Positions 54,126 to 63,825 are shown, counted from the stretch's first letter. The stretch is DNA of 64,000 bases from Cognaticolwellia beringensis (GCF_002076895.1 NZ_CP020465.1:3286001-3350000); one strand, 5' to 3'. Program-made: numbers and translations. Notes: generated from the letters alone by a model not told the origin.

Positions 54126-54407
54126 GTGGGTATCAGCAATAAATTAGACTTGTTTATTTTTTTATTAATAGTTATTCCAATACTTATCGATTTGATAAAA
54201 CCATTAAAACGTAAATTAAGAACGATGTTTAACAAAGGCCATTTTTCTGCCATTAATGCGTCGTTAGGCGCTGGTTTAATCTTTGTTCACGATTTTTCAG
54301 ACCCTTACATTAGTTTTACTTTATTGATGCTTGGATTTATTCTGTTCTTTGTAACATACTCAGTTTCTTTAGCTTCGATAAAGTCGTTAAGTATTGATAA
54401 GTATTGA
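54126..54407 (+). CDS. Small membrane protein with GTG start
   Basis: The 93-residue protein starts at a GTG with GAGGAG well spaced before it. Hydrophobic helices near residues 8-24 (LFIFLLIVIPILIDLI) and 61-83 (ISFTLLMLGFILFFVTYSVSLA) flank a basic segment (KPLKRKLRTMFNKG). I recognise no family. It lies between two other small membrane protein genes on the same strand. Confidence 0.55.
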   Translation: MGISNKLDLFIFLLIVIPILIDLIKPLKRKLRTMFNKGHFSAINASLGAGLIFVHDFSDPYISFTLLMLGFILFFVTYSVSLASIKSLSIDKY

Positions 54408-54544
54408 TAAGTCTTTATAAATGTAACTGAGGCATGAAAACAGAATATTAGTAGTTGGAGGTTTTTTATTTGAGTTAGCTATTTTAATCGCTAACTCAAC
54501 AACATGTTCGCTTGAACGGACGAAACAACGACAAGGATGGTTCA

Positions 54545-54895
54545 ATGGATCGCGAAAATATTATTAAGGTAACAACGACGGCTTTAACATTTCCAATATT
54601 GTTTTTTTTATTAGCGTATTTTAATGAGAATGGCACTTTATCAATATTAAGTTTTCTCTCTTATTTTCTGCTTGCTGTCGTTGGTGGTTTGATTGGAGCC
54701 GTATACGCCTATTATGGGCATAATTGGTTTTTCAAAAGCTCGTTTATAGCAGGTTTTATTCCTTCGTTAGCCATCATGTTTATCATTATAGATATGGAGG
54801 TAGAGAACTTTGTTGTATTAGGCGACTTATGTTTAATTATCAGCTGCTGGACAGTAGCGGCGGAAGTCGCCTTTATTAAAAATAAAGCTATTTGA
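54545..54895 (+). CDS. Small membrane protein, 116 residues
   Basis: The ATG at 54545, nine bases after AAGGATGG, is better than the upstream ATG at 54512. The protein has four hydrophobic segments (TALTFPILFFLLAYF, LSYFLLAVVGGLIGAVYAYYG, SSFIAGFIPSLAIMFII and LCLIISCWTVAAEVAFI). I recognise no family. It is the last of three small membrane protein genes and is followed by a bidirectional terminator. Confidence 0.6.
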   Translation: MDRENIIKVTTTALTFPILFFLLAYFNENGTLSILSFLSYFLLAVVGGLIGAVYAYYGHNWFFKSSFIAGFIPSLAIMFIIIDMEVENFVVLGDLCLIISCWTVAAEVAFIKNKAI

Positions 54896-54976
54896 AATCA
54901 TGATAACAAAGCGCATAGCGTGAAGTTGAACATGTAATTTTACCGTTTAATTAAGCTTGTGCTGAGGTGGATATAA

Positions 54977-55011
54977 AAAAGCGAGTACTTCAATAATGAG
55001 TACTCGCTTTT
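54977..55011. terminator. Bidirectional terminator
   Basis: AAAAGCGAGTACT and AGTACTCGCTTTT form a 13-bp perfect stem with a nine-base loop; A and T runs serve both strands. It lies between the small membrane protein gene (plus) and the channel gene (minus). Confidence 0.88.
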
Positions 55012-55067
55012 AATGTTTGTAATTATTTAACGTAAACTTATATTTTTAATTATCTTTTGTTAAATAA

Positions 55068-55865
55068 TTAAAGATTCTTTTTTTCATCGAGTTTTAAAAT
55101 CAGTGACTTTAACTCGGTTATTTCTTGCTTTAATTCACCTAAAGTTGGCTGACCTTTATTTTTCTCTTTCGAGTGTTCTTCTTCCATTACATTGACCACA
55201 ATGCCAATAACCATATTTAAAAATGCGAATGCGGTAAAGAAGATGAAGGTCATGTAATAAATCCAGCTATAGGGATAAACTTCCATGGTTTCGTACTGAA
55301 TGTCGGTCCAATCTTCGAATGTCATTACCCTAAATAGAGTAAGCATTGAAATGGCTATGTCGCCCCATAATTTTGGATTTATGGTGTTAAACATAAAGCT
55401 GCCAATAGCCGCATAAATATAAAATATTATAAACATTAACAACACGACATAGCCTAGTTGAGGCAGAGCTTTTATTAATGAGTTAATCAATATTCTTAGT
55501 TCAGGTACAACTGATATCATCCGCAAAACACGGAAAACCCTCACTAATCTAGCAAGTAAAGCCATTTCCGAATCATTTATCGGGATAAGGCTTATAACAA
55601 CGACTAGCGTATCGAAGACATTCCACGCAGATTTAAAAAAGTTCTTTTTATGCTCTTCAGTTATAAACCTCAGCGATATTTCAAACAGGAAAAAAAGCGT
55701 GATAAAGGTATCGAGCACAGCCGTAATCGAAACAGCTGTATTTGACAAAGAGTATGTTTTAGCGCCAATTTCAAGGGCAGAAATTATGATGACACATATA
55801 ACACTTAATTCGAAAAACTTGTTGTTTTTTAGCTTAATAAAAGCTGCTTTAGTGTTTTGGTACAT
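55068..55865 (-). CDS. Single-domain voltage-gated cation channel (NaChBac family)
   Basis: The 265-residue protein is one six-helix channel domain. The voltage-sensing S4 helix has arginines at R106, R109, R112 and R115 in ARLVRVFRVLRM. The pore loop carries the selectivity filter TFEDWTD at residues 182-188. A C-terminal helix (LGELKQEITELKSLILKLDEKK) can form the tetrameric coiled coil typical of bacterial sodium channels. It forms a homotetramer in the inner membrane. The filter is richer in acidic residues than the TLESWAS of NaChBac, so permeability to divalent ions is possible. A single gene on the minus strand. Confidence 0.88.
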   Translation of the reverse strand: MYQNTKAAFIKLKNNKFFELSVICVIIISALEIGAKTYSLSNTAVSITAVLDTFITLFFLFEISLRFITEEHKKNFFKSAWNVFDTLVVVISLIPINDSEMALLARLVRVFRVLRMISVVPELRILINSLIKALPQLGYVVLLMFIIFYIYAAIGSFMFNTINPKLWGDIAISMLTLFRVMTFEDWTDIQYETMEVYPYSWIYYMTFIFFTAFAFLNMVIGIVVNVMEEEHSKEKNKGQPTLGELKQEITELKSLILKLDEKKNL

Positions 55866-56031
55866 TGAGATAACTTAAATAATTGTTTAAAGATAATTTC
55901 GAAGCCGAATTATAAGCTTTTTGTAATCTACTTGGCTAAGTTTTTATAAAATTTTAATAACGACTAGTGTAAAAAACAAATGCTACATTCTGTTACAAAT
56001 TCATTGAGTTAAGGCAATATAAAATACAATG

Positions 56032-59030
56032 GAGCTTAGCATTGTTAGTAGAATGGTAAAGTGATATAACTGTAACCAAGTACTTTTTTATCAATTGAAA
56101 TAATAGATTATAGTTAAATGATTCAAAAAAATAATTCACTTGATAGAAGAAAAAATTCGAGCTTGAAGTTGTTATGGGTAATTGCTTTTAGCAGGCTTTT
56201 TTTATTTTCTTTATTGTTTATATTTACCAGTTTTTTCATTAGCTTTAACGCTCTAAGTCAAAACCCATTTCAATATACAGAGCAAAACCTTGGTCAGAAA
56301 CTAGCCTCTGTTGAAGCGATGAATGATAAAAACCAAGCCTTAGATTTAATCACTTCGCTCAGTAAAGACAAAACATTATCAACATTAAATAAACTCTCTG
56401 TATTAGTTAGCCAAAGTAAGATATACCACCAATTAGGGCAACTTGATAATGCGATTGAAACTACCAAGTTAGAACAGCAACTTGCGAATGAATTTGATTT
56501 AAAACAACTGGAAGCTGACGCCTATAAAAGAATGGGCATATATGCCTATTATAAAGGTAACAATAACTTAGCCTTGCATTCATACCAACAAGCGCTTGAT
56601 TATTATCTTACTATTGATGATCCCATTGCCCAAGCCAACTTATACAGTAATATTGCCCTAGTTTATGGGAATACGGCTCAGCATGCTCAAGAGCTAGAAA
56701 TATATGAAAAAATTAAGCCAATTTATGAAAAATTTGGCAGTCCAAAAGATCAACTTGACGTGCTAAATAATATTGCAGTTTTCCATTTACGTTTAAAACG
56801 ATTTGATACATCAATTCCAATGTTCTTTAATATAATTGAACAGCTTAAGAGTACTTCTGATCAAGTAGGCCTAGCCAGAGCCTATAGTGATTTGGGTTCG
56901 TCTTACAAGTATGCAGGTAACTATAAAAAAGCTGAGCACTTTATGAAGTTAGCGTTGAGTTTACATCGTGAAAATCAAGATGATTATAATGCTGCTTCAA
57001 CATTACATAACTTGGCTGAACTTAGCATTAATTTGCAAAACATCGACCAGGCTATAATTTACGCTGAGGAAAGTATACGTTTAAGTCTTGCTCAGGGACA
57101 CGACAATGCATATGTTGGCGCAGTATACAGTTTAGCTACAGCTTACTTTCATCGAGAACAATTTGATCTCGCGTTGAGTTATATCGAAAAATCGACTGAA
57201 GTGGCTGAAAAAATGCAATATAAAGAGCAGCTTAAATTTAACATAGTGCTAACCGCACTTATATATGCAGCACAACATGAAACATTTAAGGCAACCACCA
57301 GCCGGAATGACTTTTTTCAAGTCCAAATAGCCCTTGCCAATAACGAACTTAATTCGCAGTTAGCAATGTTCGATTCAAATCAATTAAAACAACAAGTTGA
57401 ACAGTTAAAGCAAAAGCAACGTTTACAAGAGTTAGAAATTGAGCGTTCTTCGCAAACACGAGTTATTATTATAATTGTCGTGGTTGCCGCGCTGCTCATT
57501 GGGTTTTTAATTGCCCGCAGAGGAATAGAGCGTCGTTCAAAAAATGCCCTTGAGACCAAAGTAAAGCAAAGAACCACCGAACTTGAATATCTAATGCAAG
57601 AGTTACAAAATGCTAACAAGATTAAAAGTCAGTTCTTAGCAAATATGAGCCACGAAATTAGAACTCCATTAACTACAGTTATTGGCCAAGCTGAAGCGAT
57701 AATTAGTGGCGATGTTGAAGAAGAGTTCATTGGTAAAGAAGTTAAAATTATTCACGGGAATAGTCTGCATTTACTTGAGTTAACTAACAATATTCTAGAT
57801 TTAAGTAAAATTGAAGCCAATAAAATAGAGCTTGAAATACAAACGCAAAACTTGCACGACATATTGCAAGAACTCGCTAATATGTTTAGTTTACAAGCGA
57901 GATCAAAAGGCTTAACGTTTGAAATCATTCATTATTTACCAAAGCCGTTTTTAATTGAGATGGATGGTTTTCGCGTAAAACAAATTTTGATCAACTTATG
58001 TGCTAATGCCATTAAATTCACGCCTAAAGGGCACGTAGAATTGAATATTAGTCAAAAAGAAAATAATCTGATATTTAAAATTACCGACAGTGGTATCGGT
58101 ATGAGTAGTTCGCAACTACAAAATTTATTTGAAAGCTTCACCCAAGGAGATAGTAGTATTAACCGACGCTTTGGTGGTACAGGTTTAGGTTTATGTTTGT
58201 CAGGCCAGCTAGCCAAAATTATGGGCGGAACAATTGAAGTTGAAAGTGAGCTTAATCAAGGCAGTGTTTTTGCCTTTAGTTTACCGTGTAAAGCAAGTTT
58301 GAGTGTACAATGTGGCGAAAGTAAAGTATCGGCTACTGAGTTTGATAATAGTAAAGAACACCAGCAATTGCAGGGTACAATCCTACTTGCTGATGATCAT
58401 AACGATAACCGTCGACTCATAGCGCGCTTGCTCACTTCGTTGGGATTAGAGGTTATTACGGCACGTAATGGTTATGAAACACTCGCCTTATTCAAACAAC
58501 ACCAGCCAACGTTAATCTTAATGGATATTCAAATGCCAGAAATGGATGGTATAGAAGCGTTTAAAATTTTGCGTCAAAAAGGGTGTACAACACCTATTAT
58601 TGCCTTAACCGCAAATGCAATGTCGCATGAAATAGAGCATTATTTATCACTGGGTTTTAATGATCATTTATCTAAACCCATTGAACGAAAAATTTTTATT
58701 CCAACCGTTGCAAAGTATTATGACGGTAGTATTTCGCAAGCCATGGCGAACGAAAGTTTTAATAACGTGGATATGTCAGATTTAGTACAGGAGTTTAAAT
58801 CTAACTTGGTATTAGAGCAGCAAGATTTAGTGTTACACATTAACAATAAAGACTTTGATAAACTGGCTAAACTCTCGCATCGTATTGCTGGTGCAGCACA
58901 AATGTTTGGTTTTGCTGATTTATCTATTTATGCCATTGGTCTAGAAACAGCGATTAAAAATAATCATAGTGACAGTATTAATGAACACACCCCAAAATTA
59001 CTGAATGAGATAGATAACGTCTTGTGGTAA
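56032..59030 (+). repeat. Tandem duplication, copy 1 (upstream segment plus kinase gene)
   Basis: GAGCTTAGC-x-TTGTTAGT-x-GAAT at 56032 recurs at 59200, and the following upstream bases also resemble each other (for example TAATTCACTTGATAG). The proteins are near-identical in their kinase parts. The duplicated unit is thus about 3.17 kb and includes upstream sequence. Confidence 0.8.
56118..59030 (+). CDS. TPR hybrid histidine kinase with receiver and HPt domains, copy 1
   Basis: The 970-residue protein has an N-terminal membrane anchor/signal (about 24-45), a periplasmic tetratricopeptide domain (about 95-420, with YKRMGIYAYYKGNNNLALHSYQQAL), a helix at about 448-466 and a short coiled coil. 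HisKA follows with H512 (NMSHEIRTP), then HATPase (GTGLGLCLSGQL). The receiver has D803 (LMDIQMPEMDG) and the HPt has H921 (LSHRIAGAA). So it is a complete phosphorelay within one chain. The TPR part probably binds a peptide, protein or envelope component. No dedicated response regulator follows. An AT-rich leader precedes the ATG. Confidence 0.9.
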   Translation: MIQKNNSLDRRKNSSLKLLWVIAFSRLFLFSLLFIFTSFFISFNALSQNPFQYTEQNLGQKLASVEAMNDKNQALDLITSLSKDKTLSTLNKLSVLVSQSKIYHQLGQLDNAIETTKLEQQLANEFDLKQLEADAYKRMGIYAYYKGNNNLALHSYQQALDYYLTIDDPIAQANLYSNIALVYGNTAQHAQELEIYEKIKPIYEKFGSPKDQLDVLNNIAVFHLRLKRFDTSIPMFFNIIEQLKSTSDQVGLARAYSDLGSSYKYAGNYKKAEHFMKLALSLHRENQDDYNAASTLHNLAELSINLQNIDQAIIYAEESIRLSLAQGHDNAYVGAVYSLATAYFHREQFDLALSYIEKSTEVAEKMQYKEQLKFNIVLTALIYAAQHETFKATTSRNDFFQVQIALANNELNSQLAMFDSNQLKQQVEQLKQKQRLQELEIERSSQTRVIIIIVVVAALLIGFLIARRGIERRSKNALETKVKQRTTELEYLMQELQNANKIKSQFLANMSHEIRTPLTTVIGQAEAIISGDVEEEFIGKEVKIIHGNSLHLLELTNNILDLSKIEANKIELEIQTQNLHDILQELANMFSLQARSKGLTFEIIHYLPKPFLIEMDGFRVKQILINLCANAIKFTPKGHVELNISQKENNLIFKITDSGIGMSSSQLQNLFESFTQGDSSINRRFGGTGLGLCLSGQLAKIMGGTIEVESELNQGSVFAFSLPCKASLSVQCGESKVSATEFDNSKEHQQLQGTILLADDHNDNRRLIARLLTSLGLEVITARNGYETLALFKQHQPTLILMDIQMPEMDGIEAFKILRQKGCTTPIIALTANAMSHEIEHYLSLGFNDHLSKPIERKIFIPTVAKYYDGSISQAMANESFNNVDMSDLVQEFKSNLVLEQQDLVLHINNKDFDKLAKLSHRIAGAAQMFGFADLSIYAIGLETAIKNNHSDSINEHTPKLLNEIDNVLW

Positions 59031-59345
59031 TAGCGCTTCGATAATAAACCCAAGTTATCTAGAACCTTAAACGCCAGTGATAGGTCGCTGAACATTTAGT
59101 AACCTTATATATCACTTCTAAATGCCAAAGGTGCTGCATGTAAAAAGTAGAAGTGACATTTAAAGGTAAAATTGTTGCGTCAGGCGTGTGAAGCCATTTG
59201 AGCTTAGCGTTGTTAGTGGAATATTAAAATGCTATAACTAACTTCTACAGGGTTATTTATCGATTGAAGTAATAGAGTATAACTAAATTCGCAAGAGTAA
59301 TAATTCACTTGATAGTAAAAATAGGCGTGTTTTAAGGTGTTATAG
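59031..59345. other. Intergenic region between the duplicated kinase genes
   Basis: The right half (from about 59200) is the duplicated upstream segment. The left half is unique and has no gene. I see no terminator between the two kinase genes, so read-through is possible. Confidence 0.55.
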
Positions 59346-62201
59346 ATGGCGGATCCTAAGCGAACATTGTTATTCTATTTATTGTTTTTATTTACAATTT
59401 TTACGAGTTTTACGGTACAAAGTCAAAATCAGAAATCTACTCAATCTCTAGATAAAAACCTTACTGAGCAGCTATCCATAATTGAGGCCATGAAAGCTCA
59501 AAAACAAGCCTTAGATTTAATCACCTCTCTCAGTGCTGACAACACTTTATCATCGCAAGATAAACTCTCCGTTTTAGCCAGTCAAAGTAGAATCCATCAT
59601 AATTTAGGACAACTTGATCATGCCATTAACGTTGCACAAAAAGAGCAACGTCTTGCCAATCAATTTAAATTTAAACGACTTGAAGCAGACGCCTATAAAA
59701 GAGTGGGTGTTTATGCCTACTATAAGGGGAAAGGTGACTTGGCATTATATTCCTATCAACAAGCGCTTAAATATTATCTTACGCTTGAAGAACCCATTGC
59801 CCAAGCAAATTTATACAATAATATAGCCTTAGTATATGCCGGAACAAGCGAGTTTGAAAAGGCATTGTTAAGCTATCAACAAGCAGAGTTGAGATATCAA
59901 GAATTTGGTAGTGAAACAGATAAAATTGATGTGAAATTTAATATTGCAGGCTTTCATTTAGAGCTAAAACGATACGATCTCGCTATAGCTATGTATCACG
60001 AAGTGATTGAAAGGCGGATGAAAATTTCAGATCATAGTGGGCTTGTAATGGCATACGGTGATATCGGCACTTCCTATAAATATGAGGGGGACTACGAAAA
60101 GGCAGAGCATTATATGAAGCTTTCACTTGATTCTGCTCGCAAAAATAAAGATGATTATTATGTTGCTTCTGTTTCACATAATTTAGCCGAACTCTACAAC
60201 GATATTCAAAAACCTGACCTCGCCATAATTTATGCAAAGGAGGGGATTCGATTAAGTATTGAGCAAGGGCACGACAATGCTTACTCAGGCTCATTATATT
60301 CTTTAGCTAAAGCTTATTTTTATCAAGGGAAATATGACTTGGCGTTGCGCCATGTCGAAGAGTCAAATGATATAGCTGAACAAAGAAAAAACAAGGACCA
60401 AATACAATACAACCTATCTCTATTGGCACTTATATATGCTGCACAACATCAAAATTTTGAAGCAATTGCCAGTCAAAATGACTTTTTGAGAGCTAAATTT
60501 GAATTAGACAATAATGAACTTAATTCGAAGTTAGCTTTGTTTGACTCTGAACAATTAAAACAACAAGTTGAGCAGTTAAAGCAACAGCAACGTTTGCAAG
60601 AGCTTGAAATTGAACGCTCTTCACAAACACGCGTTATTATTGTGATTGTGGTAGTGGCCACGTTGCTTATTGGGTTTTTAATTGCCCGCAGAGAAATAGA
60701 GCGGCGCTCAAAAAATGCCCTTGAAACCAAAGTAAAGCAAAGAACCACTGAACTCGAATATTTAATGCAAGAGTTACAAAAAGCGAACAAGATTAAAAGT
60801 CAATTTTTAGCGAATATGAGCCACGAAATTAGAACCCCATTGACTACGGTTATTGGTCAAGCTGAAGCGATAATTAGTGGCGATGTTGAAGAAGAATTTA
60901 TTGGCAAAGAAGTCAAGATTATTCACGGCAATAGTCTGCATTTACTCGAGCTGACTAACAATATTCTCGATTTAAGTAAAATTGAAGCTAATAAAATAGA
61001 GCTTGAAATACAGACACAAAACTTGCACGATATTTTGCAAGAACTGGCAAATATGTTTAGCTTACAGGCGAGGTCAAAAAGCTTAACTTTTGAAATTATT
61101 CATTCCTTACCAAAACCCTTCTTAATTGAAATTGATGGTTTTCGTGTTAAACAAATTCTGATCAACTTATGTTCTAATGCCATTAAATTTACCCAGAAAG
61201 GGCAGGTTGAATTAAATATTAGTCAGCATAAAAATATCCTTTTGTTTAAAATTACCGACAGTGGTATCGGTATGAGCAGCTCACAATTACAAAACTTATT
61301 TGAAAGCTTTACCCAAGGCGACAGCAGTATTAACCGACGCTTTGGTGGTACGGGTTTAGGCCTGTGTTTATCAGGCCAACTAGCCAAAATTATGGGCGGA
61401 AAAATTGAAGTTGAAAGTGAGCTAAATCAAGGCAGTGTTTTTGCTTTTAGTTTACCTTGTCAGGCAAGTATGAGTGAGTTGTGTAGCGAAAGCAGAATAT
61501 CGGCTACTGAATTAAGTGCTAGCGAAGAGCAGCAGCCATTGCAGGGCACAATATTACTTGCTGATGATCACAATGATAACCGTCGACTTATCGCGCGTTT
61601 ACTTACTTCTTTGGGGTTAGAAGTTATAACGGCACGTAATGGTTATGAAGCGCTCGCTTTATTCAAACAACACCAGCCAGCGTTAATTTTAATGGATATA
61701 CAAATGCCAGAAATGGATGGTGTTGAAGCGTATGATATTTTGCGACAGACAGGTTGTAAAGTGCCGATTATTGCCTTAACTGCTAATGCAATGTCGCATG
61801 AAATTTCTCATTATTTATCATTGGGTTTTAATGAACATTTATCTAAACCGATTGAACGAAATATTTTTATTCCAACCATTGCAAAATATTATAACGGTAG
61901 TGTTTCTCAAGCGGTGGCAAATGAAAGCTTTAATAATGTCGATATGTCGGATTTAGTACAGGAGTTTAAATCTAACTTGGTGTTAGAGCAGCAAGACTTA
62001 GTGTTACATATTAACAATGATGACTTTGATAAGCTTGCTAAGCTATCGCATCGTATTGCTGGTGCAGCACAAATGTTTGGCTTTGCCGATTTATCTAAAT
62101 ATGCACTGGGATTAGAAATGGCGATTAAAAATAATCACAGTGCCAGTATTCATGAGCATACTCAAAAATTGCTCAATGAGATAGACCAAGTATTATGGTG
62201 A
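59200..62201 (+). repeat. Tandem duplication, copy 2 (upstream segment plus kinase gene)
   Basis: See copy 1. Here the ATG used by copy 1 is absent from the corresponding position, and the protein starts further down at 59346, so its N-terminus differs. Confidence 0.8.
59346..62201 (+). CDS. TPR hybrid histidine kinase with receiver and HPt domains, copy 2
   Basis: The 951-residue protein has the same layout as the gene upstream. It has an N-terminal hydrophobic segment (LLFYLLFLFTIFTSF), TPRs to about residue 410, a helix near 430-446, HisKA H493, receiver D784 and HPt H902. From the transmembrane helix to the C-terminus the two proteins are almost identical (for example HEIRTPLTTVIGQAEAIISG). 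The periplasmic TPR parts differ much more. That pattern suggests retained signalling with divergent sensing after tandem duplication. No response regulator is nearby. Confidence 0.9.
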   Translation: MADPKRTLLFYLLFLFTIFTSFTVQSQNQKSTQSLDKNLTEQLSIIEAMKAQKQALDLITSLSADNTLSSQDKLSVLASQSRIHHNLGQLDHAINVAQKEQRLANQFKFKRLEADAYKRVGVYAYYKGKGDLALYSYQQALKYYLTLEEPIAQANLYNNIALVYAGTSEFEKALLSYQQAELRYQEFGSETDKIDVKFNIAGFHLELKRYDLAIAMYHEVIERRMKISDHSGLVMAYGDIGTSYKYEGDYEKAEHYMKLSLDSARKNKDDYYVASVSHNLAELYNDIQKPDLAIIYAKEGIRLSIEQGHDNAYSGSLYSLAKAYFYQGKYDLALRHVEESNDIAEQRKNKDQIQYNLSLLALIYAAQHQNFEAIASQNDFLRAKFELDNNELNSKLALFDSEQLKQQVEQLKQQQRLQELEIERSSQTRVIIVIVVVATLLIGFLIARREIERRSKNALETKVKQRTTELEYLMQELQKANKIKSQFLANMSHEIRTPLTTVIGQAEAIISGDVEEEFIGKEVKIIHGNSLHLLELTNNILDLSKIEANKIELEIQTQNLHDILQELANMFSLQARSKSLTFEIIHSLPKPFLIEIDGFRVKQILINLCSNAIKFTQKGQVELNISQHKNILLFKITDSGIGMSSSQLQNLFESFTQGDSSINRRFGGTGLGLCLSGQLAKIMGGKIEVESELNQGSVFAFSLPCQASMSELCSESRISATELSASEEQQPLQGTILLADDHNDNRRLIARLLTSLGLEVITARNGYEALALFKQHQPALILMDIQMPEMDGVEAYDILRQTGCKVPIIALTANAMSHEISHYLSLGFNEHLSKPIERNIFIPTIAKYYNGSVSQAVANESFNNVDMSDLVQEFKSNLVLEQQDLVLHINNDDFDKLAKLSHRIAGAAQMFGFADLSKYALGLEMAIKNNHSASIHEHTQKLLNEIDQVLW

Positions 62202-62224
62202 TTGCACGACAATACTTTTGCTTA

Positions 62225-62431
62225 TTATTGATACTGAAAAACAGACTCTAAAGGGGTGTCGAAATACTGGGCAATTTTAAATGCTACTTCTAATGAGGGC
62301 GAGTATTTGTCTTTTTCAATCGCGACGATGGTTTGTCGTGAGACACCAACCGCGTCAGCCAACATTTGCTGTGTCATTTCATTGTTATTGAAACGCAAAC
62401 GACGAATACTATTGGTTATATTTTTTGCCAT
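62225..62431 (-). CDS. Small XRE-family HTH regulator
   Basis: The start at 62431 (GAGG seven bases upstream) gives a 68-residue protein that is one helix-turn-helix domain (MTQQMLADAVGVSRQTIVAIEKDKYSPSLEVAFKIAQYF). The YSPSLEVAFKIA end is typical of the short HTH proteins that pair with small membrane proteins. The ATG is one base after the stop of the upstream membrane protein gene, so they are one operon. It probably regulates its own operon. Confidence 0.85.
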   Translation of the reverse strand: MAKNITNSIRRLRFNNNEMTQQMLADAVGVSRQTIVAIEKDKYSPSLEVAFKIAQYFDTPLESVFQYQ

Positions 62432-62432
62432 T

Positions 62433-62891
62433 CTAAAAGCCTCGACGATAATAAAATACTTGCGTCGCAAACTTTACAATTTCCGCAATTAGAGCACCAA
62501 AAATAATAATATTTATAATGACATACTCATTTGGTAAGTTAAGCAACGTTTCTAGCCTTTGATTCATAAAAGGAAAAAGTAAATGTACTACTGCGGCAAT
62601 CGCAGTAAAGTTTAGAATGTAGTAGGCATTTTTAGTCCCAATAAGCGTGATTTTCTTATCTCGCTCATCCTCATCATAGTTCGCATTTTTATTATCAATT
62701 ATAGCGATAACCATATGATGAAAAATCTCTAATAAAATGGTCATGATAACCACTGTCAGCAATGCAGATTGCATAATACTTGTGGTTAAAGTCTCTTGTT
62801 GCGCTGATAAATAAAGCGTAGAGAAGTAGTTAAACCAGATATAAACCGTTATGGCTAAAGAGATCCAAATACTGCGTTCTTTGTATGACAT
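62433..62891 (-). CDS. Membrane protein paired with the XRE regulator (DUF2178-like)
   Basis: The 152-residue protein has four hydrophobic segments (SLAITVYIWFNYFSTLY, ALLTVVIMTILLEIFHHMVIAII, YYILNFTAIAAVVHLLFPF and INIIIFGALIAEIVKF). A conserved-looking DERDKKITLIGTKNAYYI segment lies between the second and third. This resembles DUF2178-type membrane proteins, which are often encoded with a short XRE regulator. No function can be assigned. The repeats upstream may hold the operator. Confidence 0.65.
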   Translation of the reverse strand: MSYKERSIWISLAITVYIWFNYFSTLYLSAQQETLTTSIMQSALLTVVIMTILLEIFHHMVIAIIDNKNANYDEDERDKKITLIGTKNAYYILNFTAIAAVVHLLFPFMNQRLETLLNLPNEYVIINIIIFGALIAEIVKFATQVFYYRRGF

Positions 62892-63264
62892 AGTAAACCC
62901 TCAATTTCATATTAATCGAACTAAACTTATCTAACTCGTTGAATATTATTGGCTGTTTAAACACCAAGCACCCTTTAACTGGTGTATAAAAGTGGTGTAT
63001 AAAATATTTGACATTATGTATCAATAATTTGACTTTAGTTGCACTCTATTTCAAAGTCAAATATTTTATACATTATGTAAGCTATGTTTTACTTTTACTG
63101 TGAGGGAATTAAAAGATATCGTTAAAGCAGGGAGCGACATTATCACGTTAATATCGAGCATAATCATACTGCTGAATGCGTTTTACGTATATATTTATTA
63201 ACAATTGACGCGTCTTAATGGGGTAAAAGTTTGCTGCCATGTGTAAGCAACATAAACTTGTGCT
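62892..63264. other. Repeat-rich intergenic region upstream of the XRE/membrane protein operon
   Basis: No gene. It holds the direct repeat GGTGTATAAAA (62981-62991 and 62994-63004), and the inverted repeat TATAAAATATTTGAC (62998-63012) with GTCAAATATTTTATA (63056-63070). A second inner arm ATTTGACTTT (63028-63037) can also pair with AAAGTCAAAT (63053-63062). Each arm region is followed by ACATTATGTA. It may be an operator for the XRE gene. Confidence 0.65.
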
Positions 63265-63825
63265 TTAATTAATATTTGTAGCAGCGAGAGTAATGAGTTT
63301 ATCAACGGTTTTTAGGTTACGAGATGTAGCATTAACGTTTAACTTTTTTTCAATAATAGTGTGAGTTAATTTAGAGCGACCATAGCCATCCTCGCAATGT
63401 AAATAAAGGACTTTATCTATGATCTGTAAATGTTCGTTTTCTTTTAAGTAAGGCGATAATAAAGCAGTTGAATTACTCGGCACATCAGATAAGAAGCATA
63501 ACAATACTTTGCTACCCTCAGCGCTGAGGTCAATATTTTTAAACGGTAAATTTTCACGGGCGGTTTGTAAATCAAAAGGCGTTAAAACAAATACCGGTAC
63601 CTCAAATTGATAATGTACAAAAATAGCTAGGTGTATTTGCTTGGCAAGTTGTGAGCAATAACTTACTCCACCTTCATTATGATTAAAAACCACATTGCCG
63701 CTTTGAATATAGCTTTTCACATTTTCAAACGATAATTGCTGATAGAGTGCTCTCAAATCAGCCATTTTTATTATTTTTTGGCCAGCAACATTAATACCGC
63801 GAAGTAATGAAATATAAGTGGTCAT
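63265..63825 (-). CDS. DUF1697 family protein
   Basis: The 186-residue protein has the DUF1697 opening ISLLRGINVAGQKIIKMADLR, followed by YIQSGNVVF and the family's GYGRSKLTHTIIEKKLN segment. The length is typical. DUF1697 proteins are small, soluble and of unknown function; none is known to be essential. It is a single-gene unit with AGAAAAAAAT before the start. Confidence 0.88.
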   Translation of the reverse strand: MTTYISLLRGINVAGQKIIKMADLRALYQQLSFENVKSYIQSGNVVFNHNEGGVSYCSQLAKQIHLAIFVHYQFEVPVFVLTPFDLQTARENLPFKNIDLSAEGSKVLLCFLSDVPSNSTALLSPYLKENEHLQIIDKVLYLHCEDGYGRSKLTHTIIEKKLNVNATSRNLKTVDKLITLAATNIN

